A DNA stretch of 64,000 nt. It comes from Cytophagales bacterium. GTDB lineage: Bacteria > Bacteroidota > Bacteroidia > Cytophagales > Cyclobacteriaceae. Positions 8,752-17,989 of the stretch are shown in pieces (position 1 is the stretch's first letter; every line of letters begins with the position of its first letter). The notes beneath the pieces were generated by a model. That model had not been told where the DNA came from and searched no databases. It saw nothing but the letters and a program-made list of their open reading frames with translations. The DNA lies in the NCBI GenBank assembly GCA_033344775.1, contig JAWPMT010000005.1, positions 2,177,001 to 2,241,000 of the forward strand. Direction: 5' to 3'. The position numbers and the translations under genes are program-made.

Positions 8752-9762
8752 ATGGCTAATTTCACTGTGATCATTCTGGTTTTCGCCGGAATCATCGGTT
8801 TTTTCATATTCCTTTATTTCGTTCCGGTTAATCTCTGGATCACGGCAATATTTTCGGGTGTTCGTGTAGGTTTGGCAGAATTGGTATTCATGCGAATTCG
8901 TAAGGTACCGCCTTCTATCATTGTCAACTCACTGATCACTGCAACCAAAGCAGGCCTGACCATATCGGAGGATGGATCAGAAGCGAGGCGGACCCTCAAG
9001 AGTTCGGACCTGGAAACCCACTACATGGCAGGGGGTAATGTTCCTCAGGTCATCAAGGCACTTATATCCGCAGATAAAGCCAACATCAACCTTTCTTTCC
9101 GTCAAGCTACAGCCATTGACCTGGCCGGAAGAGATGTATTTGAAGCAGTTCAGATTTCGGTGAATCCGAAAGTGATCAATACGCCATCCGTAGCTGCAGT
9201 TGCCGCTGATGGTATCCAGTTGGTCGCTAAAGCACGGGTAACCATTAGGGCCAACATCCAACAATTGGTCGGGGGAGCTGGGGAAGACACCATACTTGCT
9301 CGGGTCGGCGAAGGTATTGTGACCTCTGTGGGTTCTGCAGCCACTCACAAAGAAGTACTGGAGAATCCTGATAAAATCTCGAAACTGGTACTACAAAGAG
9401 GACTGGACGCTGGTACTGCGTTTGAAATCCTGTCAATCGATATTGCTGACGTAGACGTAGGGGCCAACATTGGCGCGAAACTTCAAACGGATCAGGCCTC
9501 CGCTGACTTGAAAGTAGCGGAAGCAAAAGCAGAAGAGCGACGAGCTATGGCGGTTGCAGAAGAGCAAGAAATGGTAGCAAAAGCGCAAGAAGCTCGTGCA
9601 CAAGTGATCCTTGCGGAAGCAGAGGTTCCTAAAGCACTGGCAGATGCATTCAGATCCGGCAACCTTGGCGTGATGGATTACTACAAATTCCAGAACATCC
9701 AGGCGGATACGGAAATGAGAGAATCTATTGCCGGAACGGACAGTAAGAAAAAGAAAGACTAA
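8752..9762 (+). CDS. floA: Flotillin-like protein FloA
   Basis: 336 residues. An N-terminal membrane segment (about 4-26) is followed by the long conserved FloA body: [31 protein letters not shown] and [19 protein letters not shown], then a SPFH-like domain, and an Ala/Glu-rich coiled coil at about 245-300 ([20 protein letters not shown]). The protein closes with a short Lys-rich tail. FloA forms membrane assemblies linked to envelope organisation and secretion. Pairing with the NfeD-like gene upstream is the common arrangement. A good terminator follows directly, so the unit probably ends here. Confidence 0.95.
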   Translation: MANFTVIILVFAGIIGFFIFLYFVPVNLWITAIFSGVRVGLAELVFMRIRKVPPSIIVNSLITATKAGLTISEDGSEARRTLKSSDLETHYMAGGNVPQVIKALISADKANINLSFRQATAIDLAGRDVFEAVQISVNPKVINTPSVAAVAADGIQLVAKARVTIRANIQQLVGGAGEDTILARVGEGIVTSVGSAATHKEVLENPDKISKLVLQRGLDAGTAFEILSIDIADVDVGANIGAKLQTDQASADLKVAEAKAEERRAMAVAEEQEMVAKAQEARAQVILAEAEVPKALADAFRSGNLGVMDYYKFQNIQADTEMRESIAGTDSKKKKD

Positions 9763-9785
9763 GTCTTATTTAGAACATACAATAG

Positions 9786-9812
9786 AAGGCGATCCGAAGG
9801 GTCGCCTTTTTT
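9786..9812 (+). terminator. Terminator after floA
   Basis: AAGGCGA (9786-9792) pairs with TCGCCTT (9802-9808) and is followed by a T-run, 23 bases past the floA stop. Confidence 0.85.
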
Positions 9813-9867
9813 GATGGCTGTCATTTAAGACAATCCATCTATTTTAGCGGAAATTTTTAGGAATCTT

Positions 9868-10614
9868 ATGAAGTTACTGGAAGGAAAAAATGCATTAGTG
9901 ACCGGAGCATCCAAAGGGATCGGACGGGCCGTGGCTTTGAAATTAGCGGAACACGGAGCTAATGTAGCCTTTACTTATTTGTCAAGTGTAGAAAAAGGAG
10001 AGGCACTGGTAAAAGAGTTGGAAGCTTTCGGCGTGAAAGCGGTGGGCTATCGATCTGATGCCTCAGATTTCACTGCGGCTCAAGAATTGATCGATGGCAT
10101 GGTGAAAGAATTTGGCTCACTGGATGTATTGATCAACAATGCTGGGATCACCCGGGACAACCTGCTCATGAGAATGTCTGAAGAAAGCTGGGACGAAATC
10201 ATGAATGTGAATTTAAAGTCTTGCTTCAATACCGTAAAAGCAGCTTCCAGAACTTTGATGAAACAACGATCCGGTTCAATCATCAACATGTCTTCTGTCG
10301 TGGGTGTGAAAGGAAACGCCGGCCAGGCCAATTATGCGGCTTCAAAAGGTGGGATCAATGCTTTCTCAAAATCTGTCGCTTTGGAATTCGGATCACGAGG
10401 TATTCGTTGTAATGCGATCGCTCCAGGATTCATTGAAACCGAGATGACTGAAACCCTGGATGAAAAAGTGGTCCAAGGCTGGAGAGATGCCATTCCTTTG
10501 AAAAGAGGAGGTCATCCCAATGATATCGCAGACTGCTGTGTCTTCCTGGCATCAGACATGTCTACTTATATCACCGGACAAGTGATCGAAGTAAATGGTG
10601 GGATGAACACCTGA
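9868..10614 (+). CDS. fabG: 3-oxoacyl-[ACP] reductase
   Basis: 248 residues, a classical short-chain dehydrogenase of FabG length. It has the NADP-binding TGASKGIG near residue 12, NNAG near 90, the catalytic Ser in SSVVG, and YAASKGG with the catalytic Tyr and Lys near 155. The C-terminal end EVNGGMNT is typical. It reduces 3-oxoacyl-ACP in fatty acid elongation in the cytoplasm. It is not inside a fab cluster here; the next gene encodes a large membrane protein, with a hairpin between them. Related SDRs with other substrates cannot be excluded, but the match to FabG is close. Confidence 0.88.
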   Translation: MKLLEGKNALVTGASKGIGRAVALKLAEHGANVAFTYLSSVEKGEALVKELEAFGVKAVGYRSDASDFTAAQELIDGMVKEFGSLDVLINNAGITRDNLLMRMSEESWDEIMNVNLKSCFNTVKAASRTLMKQRSGSIINMSSVVGVKGNAGQANYAASKGGINAFSKSVALEFGSRGIRCNAIAPGFIETEMTETLDEKVVQGWRDAIPLKRGGHPNDIADCCVFLASDMSTYITGQVIEVNGGMNT

Positions 10615-10686
10615 TCAGGTAACTATCTGACCGATCATCCGAAGAATTCAAATTTTGATCCGGGAAAATAAAACTGAAACGAAAGT

Positions 10687-10725
10687 GAGCCGTTTTACCA
10701 TCATTGGTATGTAGCAAAACGGCTC
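10687..10725 (+). terminator. Hairpin between fabG and the next gene
   Basis: Perfect 10-bp arms GAGCCGTTTT / AAAACGGCTC, with an inner ACCA/TGGT pairing, followed by CTTTACCTTTAT. It starts 73 bases after fabG and ends 12 bases before the next ATG, so it is either a terminator of fabG with a weak T-run or a leader structure of the following gene. Confidence 0.6.
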
Positions 10726-10737
10726 CTTTACCTTTAT

Positions 10738-12792
10738 ATGGGGAATTCTTTTATTGTATTTGAACAGGCAAGTGGGTGGATCGCCCTGGGAGTGGTTATT
10801 GCGCTTGTATTGGCTATTGTCCCCTATTTCCGTGTCAGCTATCCCTGGTCAAAATCTATGTCCGTTTTCCTTGGTACCCTTAGGTTCCTTGGTATATTCC
10901 TCCTTTTCCTTTTATTGCTCAATCCTCTGCTTCGGCAACTGAAAAACAGAACGGAAGAACCAATCGTTGCTGTGCTTTACGATCATTCGGAATCCGTCAA
11001 AATGATGACCGACTCTGTGACATTGCAAGGGCTACGGACCGATCTTGAAGCACTCGGAACTTCGTTGCAAGGACAAAATATTAATGTTGATTTCTGGAAT
11101 CTGAATCAACAATTGGCTTCTGCGGCAGAGCTTCAATCAAGCGTAGCTTCCACTTCCAACCTTTCAGGCGCGCTGAACGAATTAACTGAAACATATCAAG
11201 GCATCAATCTGGCAGCAGTGGTCATGGTGTCTGATGGTATCTATAATCGCGGCGTATCCCCTACCTACTATCAATTCTCCAAACCCGTCTTTAGCCTCGG
11301 ACTTGGAGATACGATCCCTGTAAAAGATATATCAATCAAATCCATTAAATCCAATACCGTGGCTTATCAGGGCAATCAATTCCCGGTGGAAGTCATCGTA
11401 GAGCAAGAAGGATTTGAAAATCAAGAAAAAACCATCACGATCCGTAAAAACGGCAAAGCTTTACAGACCAAAAACTTTACCAATGAAGCACGTTTAGATT
11501 TCTTATTGGATGCAGATCAGGCAGGCTTAGCCAGATATTCTGTAGCCGTAACTCCATTGGAAGAAGAGACGTCCATCGCTAATAATTCTAGTGATTTCTA
11601 TGTAGATGTAATCGAAGGCAAGGAACGCATCTTGATACTAACTGCTGCACCGCATCCGGATATCGCCGCTATCAGAAGGGCCCTGGATCAATCAGAAAAT
11701 TTTGAGACGGAACTTTTCATCCCCGGACTGTCGAAACAAGAACCCAGTGGCGAATACGATGTGATCATCGAACATGGCGCCTTCAGCCGCAATTTCCCCA
11801 AAATCATCATAGAAGGCAATCCTTCTCGCTGGTACATCCTCAACAAAAGTTCACAATTGGATGTCGCACAAGAGGCCACTGGCTGGTCCATCGAAGCGCA
11901 GAGAGCACAACGAGATAATGTAAGAGCAGCTTTCAATCCGGTATTTTCTTCATTCGAACTGGATCAGGATGAAATAGATATCTTTTCTAGATTCACACCG
12001 ATTTCTGTTCCTTTTGGCGAATACAGTGCAATCGGACCTGTCCAGACCTTGATCTATCAGCAAATTGGCAGCGTCATCACCAGTCGTCCTTTGTTGGCAG
12101 TTCAAAATGATGGCGCCAATAAATCGGCCGTATTGATGGGACCTGGCATCTGGCAATGGCGCATGCTGGAAAATACCGAAAATGGCACCAGTGAACATTT
12201 TGATGAGATCATCAACAAGCTGATCCAATTCCTTAGCGTAAAAGCGGACAAAAGAAAATTCCGTTACCAACCGACACGAAGCTCTTTTGATGAAAACGTC
12301 AATGTGCAGTTTCAGGCAGAGCTTTACAATGACATCTATGAGCGTGTCTACGGACAGAAAATTGACATCAGTCTGATTGACGAGTCTGGGAACTCCCAGC
12401 CATTTGAATACTATCCCAGCGAAGAAGATGGCGGCCTAAACATTGGTCCACTTCCTGTGGGTGTTTATCGTTTTGAAGCCCGATCCTCTTTTAACGGTAA
12501 GAATTATTCAGCCAGAGGTGAATTTTCGGTTAAGCAGATCAATCTGGAAAGCATTGAATTGACGGCTGATCACCAATTACTGCAAGAGATCTCTAAAAAC
12601 ACAGGTGGCAACTACTATCATGTCAATCAAAAAGAAGAGTTATTCAGTCAGCTAAGAAGCCTGGATCCTCCTGGCATTATCCGTACCTCTGAAAATTTCT
12701 TCCCGCTCATCGAAAGCATTTGGCTGCTTGTTTTTGCAGTGCTCTTTTTCACCACTGAGTGGATGTTGAGGAAATTTCTCGGTTCATATTAG
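10738..12792 (+). CDS. Large membrane-anchored VWA/glutamine-amidotransferase-like protein
   Basis: 684 residues. Two N-terminal membrane segments (about 13-30 and 43-65) are followed by a periplasmic or extracytoplasmic body starting EEPIVAVLYDHSESVKMM, which resembles a von Willebrand A fold with a degenerate metal site. Next come beta-sandwich segments, then a region starting ILILTAAPHPDIAAIRRALD that resembles a class I glutamine amidotransferase-like fold. One further C-terminal membrane helix lies near 660-678. Proteins with this layout are common in Bacteroidota, but their function is unknown. A role linked to the cell envelope is an inference from topology. The start 12 bases after the hairpin fits. 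Confidence 0.7.
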   Translation: MGNSFIVFEQASGWIALGVVIALVLAIVPYFRVSYPWSKSMSVFLGTLRFLGIFLLFLLLLNPLLRQLKNRTEEPIVAVLYDHSESVKMMTDSVTLQGLRTDLEALGTSLQGQNINVDFWNLNQQLASAAELQSSVASTSNLSGALNELTETYQGINLAAVVMVSDGIYNRGVSPTYYQFSKPVFSLGLGDTIPVKDISIKSIKSNTVAYQGNQFPVEVIVEQEGFENQEKTITIRKNGKALQTKNFTNEARLDFLLDADQAGLARYSVAVTPLEEETSIANNSSDFYVDVIEGKERILILTAAPHPDIAAIRRALDQSENFETELFIPGLSKQEPSGEYDVIIEHGAFSRNFPKIIIEGNPSRWYILNKSSQLDVAQEATGWSIEAQRAQRDNVRAAFNPVFSSFELDQDEIDIFSRFTPISVPFGEYSAIGPVQTLIYQQIGSVITSRPLLAVQNDGANKSAVLMGPGIWQWRMLENTENGTSEHFDEIINKLIQFLSVKADKRKFRYQPTRSSFDENVNVQFQAELYNDIYERVYGQKIDISLIDESGNSQPFEYYPSEEDGGLNIGPLPVGVYRFEARSSFNGKNYSARGEFSVKQINLESIELTADHQLLQEISKNTGGNYYHVNQKEELFSQLRSLDPPGIIRTSENFFPLIESIWLLVFAVLFFTTEWMLRKFLGSY

Positions 12793-12885
12793 CAGATTTC
12801 ATCTTGTCCTTGATGAGACTTCATGTGTAAGTCTCTCACACAACGAGGCCTTGCTGTAGCTTTATCTAAAAATTAATTGCAACAC

Positions 12886-13335
12886 ATGAGCAGCATCCAG
12901 GCCCTGACCACCTTATACGAAAGAGACATTGATCGCCTTAAAAATGAAATAGCTTCCTACCAGCAAGAAACCAATCTCTGGCGAAAGGAAGGCACCATTG
13001 CCAATTCAGCCGGTAATCTATGCCTTCATCTCATTGGCAACCTCAAACACTTCATTGGTCTTCATATAGGCCAAGTGCCTTATGAAAGAGACCGTGATGG
13101 TGAGTTTTCAAATACGGATATTCCCCGAGATGATATGATCGCTGAAATTGAAGGCACCAAAGCAATTGTATCCAAAGCCCTAAACACTTTATCAGACCAT
13201 GATCTTAACAAGGACTACCCGATCGAGTTTGGCGGCAACACACCAACAATCGCCTATATCCTGATTGCAATGCAATCTCATTTAGGGTATCACCTGGGAC
13301 AGATCAATTATCATCGGAGGCTGTTGGACTTGTAG
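12886..13335 (+). CDS. DinB-family (DUF1572-like) protein
   Basis: 149 residues from the ATG at 12886 (a TTG nine bases upstream is in frame but less likely). The pattern is that of a DinB four-helix bundle: LYERDIDRLKNEIASY, then NLCLHLIGNLKHFIG with candidate metal-binding His, and a second pair in MQSHLGYHLGQINYHRR. DinB-like proteins are metal-dependent enzymes, often thiol transferases, or stress proteins. The substrate is not predictable. A 7-bp hairpin (12815-12835, GAGACTT / AAGTCTC) lies in the region upstream. Confidence 0.8.
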   Translation: MSSIQALTTLYERDIDRLKNEIASYQQETNLWRKEGTIANSAGNLCLHLIGNLKHFIGLHIGQVPYERDRDGEFSNTDIPRDDMIAEIEGTKAIVSKALNTLSDHDLNKDYPIEFGGNTPTIAYILIAMQSHLGYHLGQINYHRRLLDL

Positions 13336-13480
13336 AGAACATGAATTCCCACCATTACTCCGAGATCGATAAGTATGTCTGTTTAAAGTTCCGGGACTGA
13401 CATTTCTATCAGAATCAGCGACTGTGCCTTAAGGATTCCCGCTGTTTTGTAGTTTATTCATTGAACAAAGGTGTGTAGAG

Positions 13481-14551
13481 ATGAGAGCAATGATCAAGTG
13501 GCTGGTGATTCTGTTAAGTTTTTGGATGCTGTCCTGTAGCAGCGGTGGAAGCGAAGATCCGGTTCCTATTAATGATCCCGGCCCAAGACCTACCACTACT
13601 TTCGAATGGACCATCCCACCGAATCAGGTATTTGACGGAGGAGTGGGAAGAGATGGTATTCCTTCCATTGATCAACCTCGCTTTGCCGTTGCTCGAGACA
13701 TTGCAGATGTACCTGACTGGGAATTTGTTGTCGTGGTAAAAAGTGGGGATGAAATCAAAGCCTATCCGCACAATATTCTCAACTGGCATGAGATCGTGAA
13801 TGATCGGATTGATGGTACCAATTTCGCTTTGACCTATTGCCCATTGACGGGTACTGCTATTGGATGGGAACGTGGATCCAGTACTTTCGGGGTTTCCGGC
13901 CTGTTATACAACAGTAACTTAATCCCTTACGATCGCATTTCTGGCAGCTACTGGAGTCAAATGCTCAACGAAAGTGTGCGAGGCGTACGTGCGGAAGAAA
14001 AAATTGAGCGCATTGCTGTGACTGAGTTGCGTTGGCAAAACTTCAAAGCAGCGTACCCTGATGCTCAAGTGCTCACCAGAAATACCGGCTTTGATCGAGA
14101 CTATGACAGCTATCCTTACGGGGCTTACCGCGGATCGGCTGATCTACTATTTCCAATCTCCAGAAGAGACGATCGACTCTTTGAGAAGGAAAGGGTGCTT
14201 GGCGTTCAAATAAATGACATCAATCGAGTATATGACTTCAGTTCTTTCGAGGAACACTCTTTTGTCTACGATCAGTTCGATGCGGAAGAAATTGTGGTAT
14301 TCGGTAACCGGGAAATGGGATTTATGGTTTCCTATCTCCTTCCACCCTTACGAGGAGAGGTTATTCAATTTACTGAAGTGGAAGATCCAACTTTACAGCA
14401 CTTCCTGACGGACCAGTTTGGCAATCAATGGAATGTCTTCGGAGAAGTTGTAGCAGGGCCGAATGCAGGGGTGCAACTCACTGCTACACCCTCTTACATG
14501 GGATTTTTCTTTGCATGGGCCACATTTAACCCAACGTTGGAGATTTTTTAA
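13481..14551 (+). CDS. DUF3179 lipoprotein
   Basis: 356 residues with a lipoprotein signal (LLSFWMLSCSSGG, lipid on Cys about residue 19). The body has the DUF3179 landmarks: GRDGIPSIDQPRFA, a central AYPHNILNWHEIVND, then YCPLTGTAIGWER, SGLLYNSNLIPYDR, and SYWSQM. The family is widespread in environmental bacteria and archaea without an established function. The YCPLTGTA Cys and surrounding residues are conserved and may form a metal or catalytic site. The protein is presumably anchored on the periplasmic face or the surface. The stop codon overlaps that of the convergent gene by 4 bases. Confidence 0.85.
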   Translation: MRAMIKWLVILLSFWMLSCSSGGSEDPVPINDPGPRPTTTFEWTIPPNQVFDGGVGRDGIPSIDQPRFAVARDIADVPDWEFVVVVKSGDEIKAYPHNILNWHEIVNDRIDGTNFALTYCPLTGTAIGWERGSSTFGVSGLLYNSNLIPYDRISGSYWSQMLNESVRGVRAEEKIERIAVTELRWQNFKAAYPDAQVLTRNTGFDRDYDSYPYGAYRGSADLLFPISRRDDRLFEKERVLGVQINDINRVYDFSSFEEHSFVYDQFDAEEIVVFGNREMGFMVSYLLPPLRGEVIQFTEVEDPTLQHFLTDQFGNQWNVFGEVVAGPNAGVQLTATPSYMGFFFAWATFNPTLEIF

Positions 14552-15039
14552 CGCGCAGAGGACAGTAACTGAACTTCCGGATTCAGCACGTGATTAAGCT
14601 CTTTATCAAAGTAAAGGACATGGTTTTCCTTCTTAACTCTGACTCGCGCTGAGTAGAAAAAGTCTGAGACCTTTGGCCCATCATACACATCCGTTTTCAT
14701 GAATTCATCAATCTTAAATTTCTCGAATTGCTCGGTTAGAAATCCCGTTACCAAATCAGGCACTTCTTTCTCCGAATATTTAGTCCGAGCTTTTACCCTT
14801 CTCCCATTGGTCTTATAAGTGACCGCCAGGTTTCGGCCTTCAAACTGAAAATCCACAAACAAGCGTTCTTCACCATTCTTTTCCAACTTGGTCCATTGGT
14901 TTTCCTCCGCACCAGGATAGAAATTGTAATGCCAGGATAAAAAGGTAAATGGAAGGTCGTCTTCAGAAATAGTTTGGGCCTGAATTGTTGCAGTAGCAAA
15001 TACTGTAAGAAACAAAAACGCTGAGATATTCTTCTTCAT
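14548..15039 (-). CDS. Secreted protein, PepSY-like, unknown function
   Basis: 163 residues from the start MKKNISAFLFLTVF at 15039; a further in-frame ATG at 15054 adds only five residues before the signal peptide. Cleavage is likely after IQAQ. The body has alternating strands and a helix (DLVTGFLTEQFEKFKIDEF) that resemble small PepSY-like periplasmic proteins of Bacteroidota, but the match is weak. It is convergent with the DUF3179 gene and stands alone upstream. Confidence 0.65.
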   Translation of the reverse strand: MKKNISAFLFLTVFATATIQAQTISEDDLPFTFLSWHYNFYPGAEENQWTKLEKNGEERLFVDFQFEGRNLAVTYKTNGRRVKARTKYSEKEVPDLVTGFLTEQFEKFKIDEFMKTDVYDGPKVSDFFYSARVRVKKENHVLYFDKELNHVLNPEVQLLSSAR

Positions 15040-15167
15040 AATAGCTAGAGACAAATAGAGACTTCTTTAAAAGTAGCTCTAGCCATTGAAAATATTTCAA
15101 AGCAACGAAGTGAAAAGGGATATTTATGAATAGAATTGAAATATCACCGATAAACGATCAAGGGATT

Positions 15168-15998
15168 CTATTCCTTCCCTTTTGGTTGTCGGTATTTCTG
15201 GAAGGGTATGGCAAGCAGATTACTCAATCGTGTATTTTCTTCTGAAGCCATATGAGTATCTATACCATATTTCAAAGAAGATGTGTCATCAACGTAAGCA
15301 TACGTTCCGAAAATACGGTCCCAGATGGAAAAGATATTCCCGTAATTGGTATCGGTCAATGGCTGCTCATAGTGATGATGCACCTTATGCATATTCGGAG
15401 TAACGAATAATAATGAAAGTGCCTTGTCTAATTTACCCGGCATGTTGATATTGGCATGGGTCAGGTGAGCAAACAGCACTGAAAGGGATTGATACAACAT
15501 GATAATCCCCATTGGAGCACCAACGATCATCACCGCCATGATGGTGAACCCGATTCGAAAAACGGTTTCTCCGGGATGATGTCTTAGTCCTGTCGTGACA
15601 TCCACGGTAGTATCACTGTGATGCACCACATGAAATTTCCACATCCACTTGACTTTATGCTCTACAAAATGGATCAGATAAGCACCGATGCAATCCAACA
15701 ACAGCACGCCAACAACAATCTGTGCCCAAAGGGGTAAGTCCACGATGTACAATAAACCAATCTTATTGGATGCCACAAAATCAGAGGCAGTGAGCAATAC
15801 ACCCGCAAGTCCAAAACCAATAATTGCTGTCGTGAGGGTAAAAAAGAGATTGAGGCCTCCATGTCGGAATTTCCGATAATGAAAGGAAAACAGAGGAAGT
15901 ATACCTTCTACAGCCCAAAAGATGACAATCCCTCCTATCAACAAACCTGCTCGAAACCAAGTGGGGACATGTTCGAAAAACTCAATCAACGCTTCCAT
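15168..15998 (-). CDS. Sterol desaturase / fatty acid hydroxylase family membrane enzyme
   Basis: 276 residues with about four hydrophobic segments in the first 170. The di-iron His motifs are visible: HFVEH, FHVVHHSD, RHHPGE and a later MHKVHHHYE, in the order expected for the family. It ends with the family-typical NYGNIFSIWDRIFGTY. Members hydroxylate or desaturate lipids at the membrane; in Bacteroidota related enzymes act on fatty acids, ornithine lipids or carotenoids. The substrate is open. It stands alone. Confidence 0.88.
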   Translation of the reverse strand: MEALIEFFEHVPTWFRAGLLIGGIVIFWAVEGILPLFSFHYRKFRHGGLNLFFTLTTAIIGFGLAGVLLTASDFVASNKIGLLYIVDLPLWAQIVVGVLLLDCIGAYLIHFVEHKVKWMWKFHVVHHSDTTVDVTTGLRHHPGETVFRIGFTIMAVMIVGAPMGIIMLYQSLSVLFAHLTHANINMPGKLDKALSLLFVTPNMHKVHHHYEQPLTDTNYGNIFSIWDRIFGTYAYVDDTSSLKYGIDTHMASEENTRLSNLLAIPFQKYRQPKGKE

Positions 15999-16117
15999 AT
16001 ACTCTTTTTTCCTTTTGCCAATTTACAAACAAATCGGAGAGTGTATAGGTCTTGAGCTGCATCACCAGGCAGATTAGGGGAGTGATTCAGGCTAAGCTAT
16101 TGTCAAAAAAAGATATT

Positions 16118-16157
16118 ACTATAAAAATAGTTGTATAATTATAACTATAGTAATAGT
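16118..16157 (+). promoter_or_regulatory. Twin operator of the BlaI-like repressor
   Basis: Two identical dyads ACTAT-N4-ATAGT (16118-16131 with AAAA, 16144-16157 with AGTA) lie 26 bases apart start to start. They sit within a larger inverted repeat ATTACTATA (16115-16123) / TATAGTAAT (16146-16154). The second ends 9 bases before the ATG of the BlaI-like gene, fitting autoregulation by a BlaI/MecI-type dimer. Confidence 0.6.
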
Positions 16158-16166
16158 TTTGAGGCG

Positions 16167-16547
16167 ATGAAAGAATTGACTAAAGCAGAAGAGCAACTAA
16201 TGAAGTACCTCTGGAAACTGGAACGCGCTTTTTTAAAAGATATCGTTGAGCAATATCCAGAGCCCAGACCCGCTTACACCACCATCTCTACGGTGGTCAA
16301 TGTGCTGGTTAGGAAAAAGATGGTAAACTTCAAGACCTACGGAAAGTCCCGAGAATACTTTCCGCTACTGAGCCGACAACAATACCTTTCTAATTCCTAT
16401 AAAGGGTTATTAAGTGGCTTTTTTGAAGGGTCTACGAAACAATTTGCCTCCTTTTTTACAAGCGATCAGGACCTGTCTCTTTCAGAATTGGAAGACATTC
16501 GGAAAATGATCGATGAAGAAATCAAAAAACAAAAAGAGCAGTCGTAA
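16167..16547 (+). CDS. BlaI/MecI/CopY-family repressor
   Basis: 126 residues from the ATG at 16167 (GAGG just upstream); the frame is open further up, but that part crosses the operator. The winged-helix signature is clear: LTKAEEQLMKYLWKLERAFL, then YTTISTVVNVLVRKKMVNF, and GKSREYFPLLSRQQYL. A dimerisation helix lies at the C-terminus (SLSELEDIRKMIDEEIKKQK). Such repressors are released when a membrane M56 protease senses its signal and triggers repressor cleavage. The M56 gene follows after only 3 bases, so the two are translationally coupled. There is no beta-lactamase nearby, so the regulon is probably cell-wall related rather than drug resistance. Confidence 0.9.
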   Translation: MKELTKAEEQLMKYLWKLERAFLKDIVEQYPEPRPAYTTISTVVNVLVRKKMVNFKTYGKSREYFPLLSRQQYLSNSYKGLLSGFFEGSTKQFASFFTSDQDLSLSELEDIRKMIDEEIKKQKEQS

Positions 16548-16550
16548 CAG

Positions 16551-17936
16551 ATGGAATGGTTCAGCTATCTGCTGAAAGTCATGGCATGCCAGGCATGTTT
16601 TCTTTTGGTCTATCAAGTATTGCTAAAACCTGCAGGAATGCACCGATGGAGTCGTATTTACCTGGGGGTTGTGATCCTTCTGTCTTTCATGATACCCCTA
16701 TTGCATGTTCAAATTCAAACGGAAAATCCCTTGCCTATGTCTGTATTGGAAGAGGAATTTGTGATCCCGTTCGAACAGGCCTTTATAGGGGACAATCAAT
16801 CACCAAATCCAGTCCAATCCGACCGGACCTGGGGTACTGTTCTTCTGTATGTAGCAATCGGTATTTATCTCCTGATCGCCACATTTCTATTGGTCAAATA
16901 TTTTGTGAACCTCAAGGTCATTATTACTCAAATAAAAAAGCTCCCATATGATAAACTAAAAGGCATAAAATTCTACGAAACAGACGGACTTGGTCCATAT
17001 TCATTTTTCGAATCGGTCTTTATTCCCAGGGATATAAAGTCCTCGCAAGGATATGCCCAAGTCGTCGAACACGAGCTTGCCCATGCCAGGCATTGGCACA
17101 GTCTCGATCGAATTATTATTGATTTCATCGTTGCTCTTCTGTGGTTCAATCCTTTCATCTATTGGTATAGAAATGCCTTGAAAGCAGTCCACGAATTCCA
17201 GGCAGATGAACAAGTGTTAAAGCGATTCCCTGACAAGATTGCTTATCAGGAGATCCTGTACCTACAATTGTTCAAGCCTGTGGTCGGATTAGCCAGTCAT
17301 TTCAATGCCACCTTAATCAAAAAAAGAATTGTTATGATGAATCGAAAAAAAATAAATCTCTACCGTTGGTTACCTGTGCTTTCAATTCCTGCGATCTTAT
17401 GCTTGTCGCTGGCTTTCTCACTGAAAGAAGTACATGAGCCCGTAGAATTAGCATTACAGCATCACCTCAATCTAGGGCCGGACACACATTTGAGTCCCCA
17501 AATTGAACTCCCCCAAAAGGAGGATATTCCTGACATATCACCGATCAAGGCTTCTGATCTGACAAGAATGTCTTCCGCTTTTGGTATGCGAAAAGACCCG
17601 CGAACAAAGGTGCGGAAACACCATAGAGGGGTAGATTTCTCCGCACCGATAGGAACCGATGTATATGCTACGGCAGATGGCGTCATAAAGACCGCACAAT
17701 CAAGGAAAGGAGGCTATGGGATCATGGTTGAAATCACCCATGGAGATGAGGGCGAGTATACGACTCGTTATGCACACATGGACTCCTATCAGGTAGAAGT
17801 AGGTCAAGAGGTAAAGAAAGGCGAAATTATTGGTAAAGTAGGCAATAGCGGCCTGTCGTACGGCCCTCATTTACACTATGAGGTCCACGTTGACGGCAAA
17901 CCTGTAGACCCTCAAAAATATATCACTGAAAAATAG
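16551..17936 (+). CDS. BlaR1-like M56 protease fused to an M23 (LytM) peptidase domain
   Basis: 461 residues. The N-terminal half is an M56 membrane protease with hydrophobic segments at about 5-22, 36-52, 97-118 and 192-206. Its zinc motif is HELAH at 174-178, with HEFQADE at 214-220 as third ligand region. A further membrane segment (about 272-290) leads to an M23 endopeptidase domain (340-461) with HRGVD (His358, Asp362), YAHMD (His409) and HLH (440-442), so all zinc ligands are present. BlaR1 normally carries a penicillin-binding sensor at this place. Here the outside domain could bind or cut peptidoglycan cross-links. It partners with the upstream BlaI-like repressor. Confidence 0.88.
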   Translation: MEWFSYLLKVMACQACFLLVYQVLLKPAGMHRWSRIYLGVVILLSFMIPLLHVQIQTENPLPMSVLEEEFVIPFEQAFIGDNQSPNPVQSDRTWGTVLLYVAIGIYLLIATFLLVKYFVNLKVIITQIKKLPYDKLKGIKFYETDGLGPYSFFESVFIPRDIKSSQGYAQVVEHELAHARHWHSLDRIIIDFIVALLWFNPFIYWYRNALKAVHEFQADEQVLKRFPDKIAYQEILYLQLFKPVVGLASHFNATLIKKRIVMMNRKKINLYRWLPVLSIPAILCLSLAFSLKEVHEPVELALQHHLNLGPDTHLSPQIELPQKEDIPDISPIKASDLTRMSSAFGMRKDPRTKVRKHHRGVDFSAPIGTDVYATADGVIKTAQSRKGGYGIMVEITHGDEGEYTTRYAHMDSYQVEVGQEVKKGEIIGKVGNSGLSYGPHLHYEVHVDGKPVDPQKYITEK

Positions 17937-17955
17937 AATTAATCAAGTAGAATGG

Positions 17956-17989
17956 TGACCCGGGTCATTGATTCGGGTTATTGTTTTTT
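17956..17989 (+). terminator. Terminator after the M56-M23 gene
   Basis: TGACCCG (17956-17962) pairs with CGGGTTA (17974-17980, one G-T pair), followed by TTGTTTTTT. It separates the operon from the convergent minus-strand gene. Confidence 0.65.
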
